Shown in pieces: positions 1 to 5,325 of a stretch of DNA of 8,192 nt. Each line of letters opens with the position of its first letter. The stretch's first letter is position 1. This DNA comes from Spirosoma sp. GTDB lineage: Bacteria; Bacteroidota; Bacteroidia; Cytophagales; Spirosomataceae. The notes below the pieces were generated by a model that made no database searches, was not told where the DNA came from, and was given only the letters and a program-made list of their open reading frames with translations. Location: positions 1 to 8,192 of the forward strand of contig JANXVQ010000952.1 in NCBI GenBank assembly GCA_025351545.1, read 5' to 3'. A program made the position numbers and the translations under genes.

Positions 1-100
1 TCCTGATACGTTTGCCAAGATTAGCGAAAGTGGTCTGCACGACGCCATTGTTTCGGCGTCGTGCAGACCACTTTCGCTAATCTTGGCAAACGTATCAGGA
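1..100. repeat. Perfect 46-bp inverted repeat (foldback) inside trpC
   Basis: Positions 1-46 are the exact reverse complement of 55-100, separated by an 8-base spacer at 47-54 (attgtttc). The right arm is genuine trpC coding sequence, encoding IPDTFAKISESGLHDA on the minus strand. The left arm is the same sequence inverted, so it does not encode TrpC. The arms are identical and may continue beyond the window. A long perfect palindrome of coding sequence at the edge of the sequence is typical of a contig-end or chimeric-read artefact. A real inverted duplication is less likely but possible. Confidence 0.97.
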
Positions 101-726
101 ATCCGTTCTACTAATCGCAGCGACGTGTCGATGGATGTAGCAAACGTTTTGAGGTCGCGATTGTTGACGCCCACCAGGTCGATTGTATGGGTAAGCATCC
201 GATCCAACTCGTCTTCATCATGCACTTCGAGTAATACCTGCATGCTCAAGTCGTGCGCCTGAATGCTGAGCTCAATTACCTCTTCGGGCGTTAGGCAAGC
301 GGCAATGAGCAACACCAAATCGGCGCCCCATGCTTTAGCTTCCAGCAGTTGATACCGATCAATGATGAAGTCTTTACGAAGAATTGGCGTTTCTGGATTT
401 GCCAGTCGAGCGGCTTGTAAATCGGCAAGGGTTCCGCCAAAAAACGGTTCGTCGGTCAAAATCGACAATATGGCCGCGCCTGCCTTCACGTAACCCTGCG
501 TTGTGGTTGTTACGTCGGCCCAGTCGTTGATAATACCTTTGGAAGGTGATTTGCGTTTGAACTCGGCAATGATGCCTGTTGAGTGCAAATCCTGTACGGC
601 ATCCCGTGCCGATAGGGACTGGCGTTTAAAATCAGGCATTTGTTCCAGCGATGATACCGATGTGGTCGCTTTGCGCTGTTCTACGTCTATCCGCTTTTGG
701 GCAATTATTTTGTCAAGAATCGTCAT
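1..726 (-). CDS. trpC: Indole-3-glycerol phosphate synthase, 3' end missing and replaced by a foldback
   Basis: Cytoplasmic TIM-barrel enzyme that closes the ring of CdRP to give indole-3-glycerol phosphate, the fourth step of tryptophan synthesis. The frame opens with ATG at 726 and has no stop before position 1. Family motifs are clear: EFKRKSPSKG (residues 55-64, catalytic Glu and Lys), SILTDEPFFGG (88-98), LRKDFIID (116-123), ADLVLLIAA (135-143), LLEVHDEDEL (165-174), VGVNNRDLKTF (185-195) and ISESGL (216-221). About residue 226 (near position 49) the homology stops, because the DNA folds back on itself; the last 16 codons in frame are antisense of trpC and not real TrpC sequence. The final strands of the barrel, normally including a GFLIGE-type motif, are missing. 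The start overlaps the trpD stop as ATGA, indicating translational coupling. Identity is very sure; the 3' end is unreliable. Confidence 0.95.
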   Translation of the reverse strand, partial: MTILDKIIAQKRIDVEQRKATTSVSSLEQMPDFKRQSLSARDAVQDLHSTGIIAEFKRKSPSKGIINDWADVTTTTQGYVKAGAAILSILTDEPFFGGTLADLQAARLANPETPILRKDFIIDRYQLLEAKAWGADLVLLIAACLTPEEVIELSIQAHDLSMQVLLEVHDEDELDRMLTHTIDLVGVNNRDLKTFATSIDTSLRLVERIPDTFAKISESGLHDAETMASCRPLSLILANVSG

Positions 727-1709
727 GCTATCAATTTCTTAAAACACGCCAACGCCCGTTTGCTTTCCAGCGACTCGCGAGCCATTGCTACGGCCTCTTC
801 GCGGGTTTCGGCTTTGCCGGCAGCCAGAAGAGCCATTGCCGAATTGGCTAAAACTGCCTGCTTTTGAGCCGACGTGGATTCGTCATTCAGTACGTTTAAG
901 AATATCTGCGCCGATTCGTCTAACGTTTGCCCACCAGCCAGCGATTCAGGCGTTAAGGTATCCAAGCCTAACTGCTCTGGCTCAAGGACTTGCTCGGTCT
1001 TATTGGTAATGACCTTAAAGGGTCCCGTTAGCGAAATTTCGTCGTATCCATCCAGCGCGTGCAGAATCATAAACCGCTTATCGGTTTGCTGATAAAGGTA
1101 CGCATATAATCGCGCCAATTCAAGATTGAACACACCAACAAGCTGTTTAGCAGGCCTTGCGGGGTTGATCATGGGGCCCAGCACATTGAAAAATGTTTTT
1201 ACGCCCAGGTCCCGCCGGATGGGGGCAACGTTCTTCATTGCCGGGTGAAACAAGGGGGCGTGGAGGAAACAAATGCCTGCCGTTTCCATCTTGCGCTGCA
1301 ACTCACCTGCGTCGTTGGTGAATTTATAACCGAGCCGTTCCATCACCGTTGATGATCCAACGAGCGACGATACGCCATGATTACCATGTTTGGCAACGCA
1401 TTGACCGGCTCCCGCGACAACAAATGATGATAACGTCGAGATGTTGAACGTGTCTTTGCCATCGCCCCCGGTGCCGCAAAGATCCATTGGGTCATAGGCA
1501 TCCAGATCTACAGGCAAACAAAGTTCGAGCATGGCATCCCGGAAGCCTTCCAACTCTTCCAGACGCAAACTGCGCATCATGTAAACGGTTAAAAATGAGG
1601 CAATTTGGGCGGGATTGTATTCGCCCCGACCAATGCCTAACAAGACCTCTCGCGATTGGTCTTTTGTAAGGTATTTGTACTCGAAAAGGTGGTTTAGAAT
1701 AGCTTTCAT
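723..1709 (-). CDS. trpD: Anthranilate phosphoribosyltransferase
   Basis: Transfers phosphoribose from PRPP to anthranilate, giving N-(5-phosphoribosyl)-anthranilate, the second committed step of tryptophan synthesis. The 328-residue protein has the family layout: a helical N-terminal domain (about 1-65), then the PRPP-binding domain with DLCGTGGDGKDTFNIST (76-92), VAKHGNHGVSS (105-115), the anthranilate-site segment HPAMKNVAPIRRDLG (155-169), FNVLGPMINPA (174-184) and DEISLTGP (223-230). I place the start at the ATG at 1709 (MKAILNHLFE), because homologous sequence begins there. The same frame is open upstream to an ATG at 1769, which would add 20 residues of unfamiliar sequence, and the stretch between contains two small hairpins. 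This gene stands 116 bp after trpG and ends in an ATGA overlap with trpC. Confidence 0.96.
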   Translation of the reverse strand: MKAILNHLFEYKYLTKDQSREVLLGIGRGEYNPAQIASFLTVYMMRSLRLEELEGFRDAMLELCLPVDLDAYDPMDLCGTGGDGKDTFNISTLSSFVVAGAGQCVAKHGNHGVSSLVGSSTVMERLGYKFTNDAGELQRKMETAGICFLHAPLFHPAMKNVAPIRRDLGVKTFFNVLGPMINPARPAKQLVGVFNLELARLYAYLYQQTDKRFMILHALDGYDEISLTGPFKVITNKTEQVLEPEQLGLDTLTPESLAGGQTLDESAQIFLNVLNDESTSAQKQAVLANSAMALLAAGKAETREEAVAMARESLESKRALACFKKLIA

Positions 1710-1718
1710 AAGAATTTG

Positions 1719-1759
1719 TCCGGAACAGGGTCCGGCTGTTTCAAGCCGCGATAACGGCT
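1719..1759 (-). other. Two small hairpins in the trpG-trpD gap
   Basis: The 116-bp gap between trpG and trpD (1710-1825) holds two short inverted repeats just before the preferred trpD start. One is AGCCG / CGGCT (1744-1748 with 1755-1759, 6-nt loop). The other is CCGGA / TCCGG (1720-1724 with 1731-1735, 6-nt loop). Neither has a T-run, so they are not intrinsic terminators. They could tune trpD translation or protect processed mRNA ends; this is inference. If trpD began at 1769 they would be coding sequence. The rest of the gap shows nothing recognisable. Confidence 0.4.
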
Positions 1760-1825
1760 GATTAATCATAGGTAGGAATTGTTTGATGGCTCTATTGGAT
1801 TGGAATAGCCAGAGTGTATTCCGGC

Positions 1826-2392
1826 CTAGATTGCCAACCAGTTTTTTATCATTTTCACACCATTCTCGGTTAGTACCGATTCGGGATGAAATTGTAAGCC
1901 TTTTACATCATAATGCGTATGAGCCAGTGCCATTATCCGCCCCTGCTCGTCAACGGCTGTAATGCGCAGATCATCGGGCATCGACTCAGGCACAACCGTC
2001 CAGGAATGGTAACGGCCCACCTGTAACTCGTCGGGAATATCATTAAAAAGTTGTTCAGATCGGTCGGTGATGGTTGCCCGGTGAGCAACTCCGTGCAATA
2101 CATCACCAAGGTTTTCGATTGTTGCACCGTAAACTTCGCCAATGCCCTGATGGCCCAGGCAAATTCCCAGAATGCTTTTTGTCGGGCCGTATTCACGGAC
2201 CAGATCCTGCATGATACCCGCTTCGGATGGGATGCCCGGTCCCGGCGAAAGCATAATTTTGTCGTATTGCCCAACATCATCGAGGGCAATTTTATCATTC
2301 CTGATCACATCTGGCCGATGCCCTAACTCCCGAAGAATATAAACGAGATTGTAGGTAAAGGAATCGTAGTTGTCTAAGACTAAAAGTTTCAT
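1826..2392 (-). CDS. trpG: Anthranilate synthase component II, glutamine amidotransferase
   Basis: Class I glutamine amidotransferase that releases ammonia from glutamine and passes it to TrpE for anthranilate synthesis. The 188-residue protein is a stand-alone TrpG, not fused to TrpD or TrpE. It shows the N-terminal LLVLDNYDSFTYNL (3-16), the oxyanion segment LSPGPGIPSEAG (48-59), the nucleophile Cys78 in ILGICLGHQGIGE (74-86), RYHSWTV (127-133), and the His169/Glu171 pair in GLQFHPES (165-172), completing the catalytic triad. The start is the ATG at 2392, where family homology begins. A GTG at 2458 is in frame, but its extra 22 residues look non-coding and fall in a dyad-rich spacer. The same subunit can also serve aminodeoxychorismate synthase in some bacteria, but its place directly after trpE makes tryptophan synthesis the main role. 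Confidence 0.96.
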   Translation of the reverse strand: MKLLVLDNYDSFTYNLVYILRELGHRPDVIRNDKIALDDVGQYDKIMLSPGPGIPSEAGIMQDLVREYGPTKSILGICLGHQGIGEVYGATIENLGDVLHGVAHRATITDRSEQLFNDIPDELQVGRYHSWTVVPESMPDDLRITAVDEQGRIMALAHTHYDVKGLQFHPESVLTENGVKMIKNWLAI

Positions 2393-2421
2393 TTTTTGTA
2401 AATGTATGATGGCTAACGCAC

Positions 2422-2479
2422 AATGATTAGTGGTCAGATGGGTATCGTTATACCGCACAGGCGACCCCGATTAACCATT
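2422..2479 (-). other. Nested dyad (three-tier stem) in the trpE-trpG gap
   Basis: The 99-bp gap between trpE and trpG (2393-2491) contains three nested inverted repeats sharing one centre. The outer arms are aatgatta (2422-2429) and taaccatt (2472-2479), with one G-U type pair. The middle arms are ggtc (2432-2435) and gacc (2463-2466). The inner hairpin is a perfect ggtat / atacc (2441-2445 with 2450-2454) with a 4-nt loop. As RNA this could form one interrupted hairpin. There is no T-run after it on the minus strand, so it is not a terminator. A role in mRNA processing, or in setting TrpG level relative to TrpE, is only a guess. Confidence 0.45.
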
Positions 2480-2491
2480 ATTCATTTTGCA

Positions 2492-3928
2492 TTAAATTGT
2501 TTTTGCCTGTTCAATAGCCATTCGCAGGGCGGCCAGTTTGTTATGAACTTCCTGTAATTCGCTTTCGACAACCGATTTTGCTACAACGCCAGCGCCCGCC
2601 TGATAGTAAAGCGTATTGTCTTTGCTCATGAATGTGCGTATCATAATGCACTGATTGAACTCGCCGTCGAAGCCCATGTAGCCAATGCTGCCACCGTAAA
2701 AACTACGGCTTATATTTTCGTACCGGTCAATCAATTGCATGGCGTTGTGCTTCGGCGCCCCCGACAGTGTTCCCGCTGGAAACGTTTCAGCCACGATTTG
2801 AAGCGGGTCAGCCGTTTCGGTCAGGTCGCCAACGACTTTCGATACGAGGTGAATCACGTGCGAATAATATTGCACCTCCTTGAATGTTTCCACGTTCACC
2901 ACATCGCAGTTTCGGCTTAAATCATTGCGGGCAAGATCGACTAACATGACGTGTTCGGCCGATTCTTTTGGGTCGTCATACAGTTTCTGGGCCAGTTCGG
3001 CGTCGCGGATATCGTCGCCCGTGCGTCGGAAGGTTCCGGCAATGGGATAAATTGTCGCCTTACGATTTTTGACGACAATCTGCGACTCGGGTGAGGAACC
3101 AAACAGTTTGTAATTGCCGTAATCGAAATAGAAAAGGTATGGAGATGGATTTAGTGAACGCAACGCCCGATAAACGTTGAATTCATCGCCCACAAACGGC
3201 GTCGAAAACCGACGTGATAAAACCATCTGAAAGACATCGCCCCGCTGGCAATGGTCTTTTCCTTTTTGAATCACGCCCCGAAACTCGTCATCGGTAAAGT
3301 TCGACTGTTCTGCCCCCGCCGAGCTGAATGAATAGGTTGGATAATTCCGACCCGTAATCAAATCGCTGATATAATCGAGGGTACTTTCCGGTTCGGTTTC
3401 GCCATCGCGCAGGTAGCTATGTTCGAATAAATACAGTTCGTCTTTGAAGTGATTAATTGCCAGCACATAGCGATAAACGGCGAAAACAGCCGTTGGAATC
3501 TGGTTCTCTGTCGGAACCGGGGCATGGAGCGAAATATCCTCGAAACTTTGTACGGCCGGGTAGCCGAAGTAGCCAAACAACCCGTTGGTGATGAAAGGGA
3601 ACGGGGCTTTCTCGTGTTGGAAACTGTCTTTAAATTGCTGAAGAGCGGCCAACATTTCACGCTCGGGTAATTCGTTTGTTTCCTCATTTTTGCCGGGCAT
3701 CCTGACTGTTAATTGGCTGGATTCATACGAAAACCGGGCAACAGGATCGAAGGCGATATACGAAAAACTGTTATCGTTTCCGTGATAATCAGAGCTTTCG
3801 AGTAAAATGCTGTTCAGAAAACGATCGCGGATGCGCAGATAAATGCTGACAGGTGTAATGATGTCGGCCAGCATTCGCTTATTGCGGCTGACAACACGGT
3901 AAGTGCTTAGGTTTGTTAGGGTTGGCAT
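2492..3928 (-). CDS. trpE: Anthranilate synthase component I
   Basis: Converts chorismate plus ammonia (supplied by TrpG) to anthranilate and pyruvate; first committed and usually feedback-inhibited step of tryptophan synthesis. The 478-residue protein has the N-terminal Anth_synt_I_N domain with the tryptophan-binding LLES motif (42-45). The C-terminal chorismate-binding domain shows GDVFQMVLSRRF (230-241), FGSSPESQ (276-283), PIAGTFRRTG (295-304), EHVMLVDLARNDL (325-337), HVIHLVS (357-363, catalytic-type His), FPAGTLSGAPK (383-393) and AGAGVVAKS (444-452). The LLES motif suggests that allosteric tryptophan inhibition is retained. The start is the ATG at 3928; an in-frame GTG at 3967 lies inside the terminator hairpin and is unlikely. 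Expression is very probably controlled by the leader-peptide attenuator immediately upstream. PabB and isochorismate synthases share the fold, but the context and LLES motif favour TrpE. Confidence 0.97.
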   Translation of the reverse strand: MPTLTNLSTYRVVSRNKRMLADIITPVSIYLRIRDRFLNSILLESSDYHGNDNSFSYIAFDPVARFSYESSQLTVRMPGKNEETNELPEREMLAALQQFKDSFQHEKAPFPFITNGLFGYFGYPAVQSFEDISLHAPVPTENQIPTAVFAVYRYVLAINHFKDELYLFEHSYLRDGETEPESTLDYISDLITGRNYPTYSFSSAGAEQSNFTDDEFRGVIQKGKDHCQRGDVFQMVLSRRFSTPFVGDEFNVYRALRSLNPSPYLFYFDYGNYKLFGSSPESQIVVKNRKATIYPIAGTFRRTGDDIRDAELAQKLYDDPKESAEHVMLVDLARNDLSRNCDVVNVETFKEVQYYSHVIHLVSKVVGDLTETADPLQIVAETFPAGTLSGAPKHNAMQLIDRYENISRSFYGGSIGYMGFDGEFNQCIMIRTFMSKDNTLYYQAGAGVVAKSVVESELQEVHNKLAALRMAIEQAKTI

Positions 3929-3950
3929 AGTTTTAGGCTGATTATAGAGC

Positions 3951-3986
3951 AAAAAAATAAGGCTCACCGTGATGACGGTGAGCCTT
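3951..3986 (-). terminator. trp attenuator terminator hairpin (3:4 stem)
   Basis: On the minus strand the perfect 12-bp stem AAGGCTCACCGT / ACGGTGAGCCTT (3986-3975 with 3970-3959) has a 4-nt CATC loop and is followed by A and seven T residues (3957-3951). This is a textbook intrinsic terminator. It lies in the leader, ending 22 bp before the trpE ATG and beginning 36 nt after the leader-peptide stop, so it should stop transcription before the structural genes unless the antiterminator forms. On the plus strand the tail is poor (TTATAAAA), so the signal is directional. Confidence 0.93.
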
Positions 3987-4048
3987 TATAAAACTGTTGG
4001 TGAACAACAATAGGGGCAACCTTCATCTCAGTTGAGAAGAATGCCACC
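3971..4048 (-). promoter_or_regulatory. trp attenuator: competing 1:2 hairpin and 2:3 antiterminator
   Basis: Two alternative folds share segment 4027-4015. In the 1:2 hairpin, GGTGGC (4048-4043, within the second and third Trp codons) pairs with GTTGCC (4020-4015), including G-U pairs. It continues inward through TTC-TCTC (4041-4034, one mismatch) paired with GAGA-GAA (4029-4022), closed by an AACT loop. In the 2:3 antiterminator, GATGA-A-GGT-T-GCC (4027-4015) pairs with GGC-TC-ACC-G-TCATC (3984-3971), giving 11 base pairs with one mismatch and one small internal loop; this consumes the 5' arm and loop of the terminator. A ribosome stalled at the Trp codons would cover strand 1 and free strand 2 to form the antiterminator. 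A ribosome reaching the stop at 4023 would cover strand 2 and let the terminator form. Pairings were found by eye; energies were not calculated. Confidence 0.82.
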
Positions 4049-4079
4049 ACCAAATCATGTTGTTAACCGAATTATTCAT
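4023..4079 (-). CDS. trpL: trp operon leader peptide with three consecutive Trp codons
   Basis: A short open frame upstream of trpE encodes MNNSVNNMIWWWHSSQLR followed by TGA. The tandem codons TGG TGG TGG sit at 4052-4044. Trp is the rarest residue and TGG its only codon, so three in a row in an 18-codon frame just before trpE is very unlikely by chance. This is the hallmark of a leader peptide that senses charged tRNA-Trp through ribosome stalling, as in the E. coli trp leader. The stop codon lies 36 nt before the terminator stem, a fitting distance for coupling. ATG 4079 is preferred; an in-frame ATG at 4058 would give an 11-residue peptide with the same Trp run. The peptide itself probably has no other function. 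No sequence similarity to enterobacterial TrpL is evident apart from the Trp run, so the symbol is given by role. Confidence 0.9.
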   Translation of the reverse strand: MNNSVNNMIWWWHSSQLR

Positions 4080-4091
4080 GAGTCTTTGATC

Positions 4092-4140
4092 TTGTGTCAG
4101 GGTTGTCCCGGGAATGCTACACCCCGCCTTGAGGACACAA
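4092..4140 (-). other. Dyad around the probable trp transcription start
   Basis: Seven-base arms TTGTGTC (4140-4134) and GACACAA (4098-4092) are perfect inverted repeats flanking an inner wobble hairpin GGGGTG / CATTCC (4125-4120 with 4116-4111, TAG loop). The outer arm overlaps the end of the -7 box, so at least part lies upstream of the expected start site. It could be a DNA operator, or a 5' RNA structure if transcription starts slightly upstream. No known operator consensus is recognised. Confidence 0.3.
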
Positions 4141-4168
4141 ATATACACAGTCAGGATTTTAAGAAAAA
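4138..4168 (-). promoter_or_regulatory. Bacteroidota-type promoter for the trp leader/operon
   Basis: The minus strand carries TATATTTG (4145-4138), an exact match to the Bacteroidota -7 consensus TAnnTTTG. After a 19-nt spacer upstream is a T-run (TTTT, 4168-4165) at the -33 position, where TTTG or TTG is expected, so that half is only partial. Transcription would start near 4130-4134, about 50 nt before the leader-peptide ATG, a leader length that suits attenuation. No other match to the -7 consensus was noticed between 4195 and the leader peptide. Confidence 0.7.
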
Positions 4169-4183
4169 CTATTGGAAGTTTTT
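4164..4183 (-). terminator. Weak A/T hairpin after the upstream membrane-protein gene
   Basis: AAAAACT / AGTTTTT (minus-strand order 4183-4177 and 4170-4164, 6-nt loop) begins 13 bp after the stop codon of the gene ending at 4196. The stem has only one G-C pair, and the T-run is part of the stem itself, so termination would be weak at best. It overlaps the -33 region of the trp promoter, so it may equally be a promoter element. It is the only terminator candidate between the two transcription units. Confidence 0.25.
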
Positions 4184-4195
4184 TTGAGATTGTTT

Positions 4196-4840
4196 TTAGC
4201 TAGCTTCACTATCCTTTTGTCGGGATGGCAAGAACGAAATTAAAAGCAATAATCCAATAATGATACTTGCTGCCATGGCCAGAATGCTGATCCAATATCC
4301 CCAAGGACTACCGCCCCTTGTTAACTCAATTGCGTCAGTTACATCAAAAACGCCATTTGCAAGCAGTTTTTTTGTATCACTACTAATTCCTGAATCAGGA
4401 TCGTATTTACCCTCTACTTCGTTTTTTAACTCCTTAAAGTACTCTCCATTCTCTACCTTAACTTTATTCGGATAATGTTCACGGACAACTAACTTAACTT
4501 TTATTTGAGCTGTGGAGTCAATCTGATACGCTACTCCTTTTGCAGTTGGGGCCTTCTGTTGGGCCGATTTCATAAATCCTTTTAAAGAGAACACCGGGTA
4601 GACAATTGCCCGGAGGTCACCTTTCTTTTTGCCAACTTCTGCAACATAATTGCTACTTAAAATTTGAACATTTTTAACCTTAATATACCTCGGAATATCA
4701 GCACGAGGTGTTCTCTCTAGTTCTTCTATGGTGAATACTTTGGCCTCTTTTACAGACCAGTTGAATTTGAAATCATTCCAGCCTTCCTTAAAAAGAAAGT
4801 AACAAACTATAATTATGACAATTCGGTAAATAATACCCAT
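4196..4840 (-). CDS. Hypothetical protein with two transmembrane segments
   Basis: No family recognised with confidence. The 214-residue protein has a hydrophobic N-terminal segment (about 4-18, IYRIVIIIVCYFLF), a soluble, charged middle region (about 22-175) and a second membrane segment (about 181-204, WGYWISILAMAASIIIGLLLL), ending in a short polar tail (SRQKDSEAS). This suggests a membrane protein with one large extra-membrane domain of mixed beta character (for example YIKVKNVQIL 52-61 and AQIKVKLVVREHYP 111-124). The ATG at 4840 lies 20 bp after the stop of the preceding small gene, so the two are probably co-transcribed. Base composition is clearly more AT-rich than the flanking trp and glycoside-hydrolase genes. 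It lies just upstream of the trp promoter and has no obvious link to tryptophan synthesis. Confidence 0.8.
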   Translation of the reverse strand: MGIIYRIVIIIVCYFLFKEGWNDFKFNWSVKEAKVFTIEELERTPRADIPRYIKVKNVQILSSNYVAEVGKKKGDLRAIVYPVFSLKGFMKSAQQKAPTAKGVAYQIDSTAQIKVKLVVREHYPNKVKVENGEYFKELKNEVEGKYDPDSGISSDTKKLLANGVFDVTDAIELTRGGSPWGYWISILAMAASIIIGLLLLISFLPSRQKDSEAS

Positions 4841-4860
4841 AATGATGTACGATGGTTTGG

Positions 4861-5235
4861 TTAATGAAAAATTTTCAACTGTTCACTTGCCAACAGTCCA
4901 GCGAGTTCTGACCGGGTCATCCAGAGGGAATCATTGGCAAAGAGATATGAATTAGCTTTCAGCGAGTTAATATCTTTATCTTCAAAACTGCCTATTTCGT
5001 AGTTGGGCTTTTGTAAGCAAAATGAATCTTTGGAAACGGATTTTAGTCGGTGTGCATGATAGTCACCATTCTTTTTTATTATATATATATCGCCTACTAT
5101 CGGCTCTTTGAAGGAGGACTCGTAACCATTTTGACTAAAATACGAGTTGCAAATACTAATAATCGTTAGTGCTAATATGGTAATACCAATTCCTGGCCAA
5201 CCGAACTTATTATGTATTGATCGAAGTAACCACAT
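4861..5235 (-). CDS. Small hypothetical membrane-anchored protein
   Basis: 124 residues with a single hydrophobic segment at about 14-33 (PGIGITILALTIISICNSYF) after a basic start (RSIHNK), consistent with an uncleaved signal anchor and the C-terminal part outside the cytoplasm. The remaining portion contains EPIVGDIYIIKKNGDYHAHRL (44-64), a beta-rich module resembling small uncharacterised Bacteroidota proteins with a PxxGDIY segment. That resemblance is from memory and not proven. The start ATG at 5235 has a TATATTTG element 35 nt upstream and is followed by an AT-rich gene body. The two-TM protein gene follows 20 bp downstream, suggesting a two-gene unit. Confidence 0.75.
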   Translation of the reverse strand: MWLLRSIHNKFGWPGIGITILALTIISICNSYFSQNGYESSFKEPIVGDIYIIKKNGDYHAHRLKSVSKDSFCLQKPNYEIGSFEDKDINSLKANSYLFANDSLWMTRSELAGLLASEQLKIFH

Positions 5236-5269
5236 ATGTTTTGAACGAGCTTATCAATAGTAAGGTCGC

Positions 5270-5277
5270 CAAATATA
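5270..5277 (-). promoter_or_regulatory. Putative -7 element (TATATTTG) for the hypothetical gene pair
   Basis: TATATTTG on the minus strand matches the Bacteroidota -7 consensus TAnnTTTG exactly and is identical to the element in front of the trp leader. It lies 34 bp before the ATG at 5235. A convincing -33 TTG at 19-21 nt spacing is lacking; the nearest TTG is 26 nt upstream. The 90-bp gap (5236-5325) shows no clear terminator for the alpha/beta hydrolase gene before it. Confidence 0.45.
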
Positions 5278-5325
5278 GTGATTGTTGGAGATGTGTTTAC
5301 CAGCAAGTATATAAAATAAAATTAT

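Noticed and set aside
1..100. IS terminal inverted repeat or transposon end at the left edge
   Set aside because: Both arms are trpC coding sequence or its inverse; no transposase or target duplication is seen.
1719..1735. Direct repeat tccgg-acaggg-tccgg as an operator
   Set aside because: Only 5 bp per copy and also readable as an inverted repeat; too short to mean much.
3449..3670. Plus-strand open frames within trpE, trpD, the alpha/beta hydrolase and the glycosidase regions
   Set aside because: They lie antisense to genes with full family motifs, have low-complexity or Arg/Cys/Ser-rich translations with no recognisable domain, and have no promoter or neighbour support.
3929..3967. Extended trpE start at the GTG at 3967
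   Set aside because: It lies inside the terminator stem and adds 13 residues (MSLIFLLYNQPKT) not typical of TrpE; the ATG at 3928 fits the family start.
3988..4012. Small ATTGTTG/CAACAGT hairpin (4011-4005 with 3999-3993) as an additional terminator
   Set aside because: A/T-rich 7-bp stem with a G-U pair and only a short T-run; it probably just spaces strand 2 from strand 3 of the attenuator.
3929..4195. T-box or TRAP-type control of trpE
   Set aside because: No T-box sequence, specifier stem or series of GAG/UAG repeats is visible; the tandem-Trp leader peptide with alternative hairpins explains the region better.
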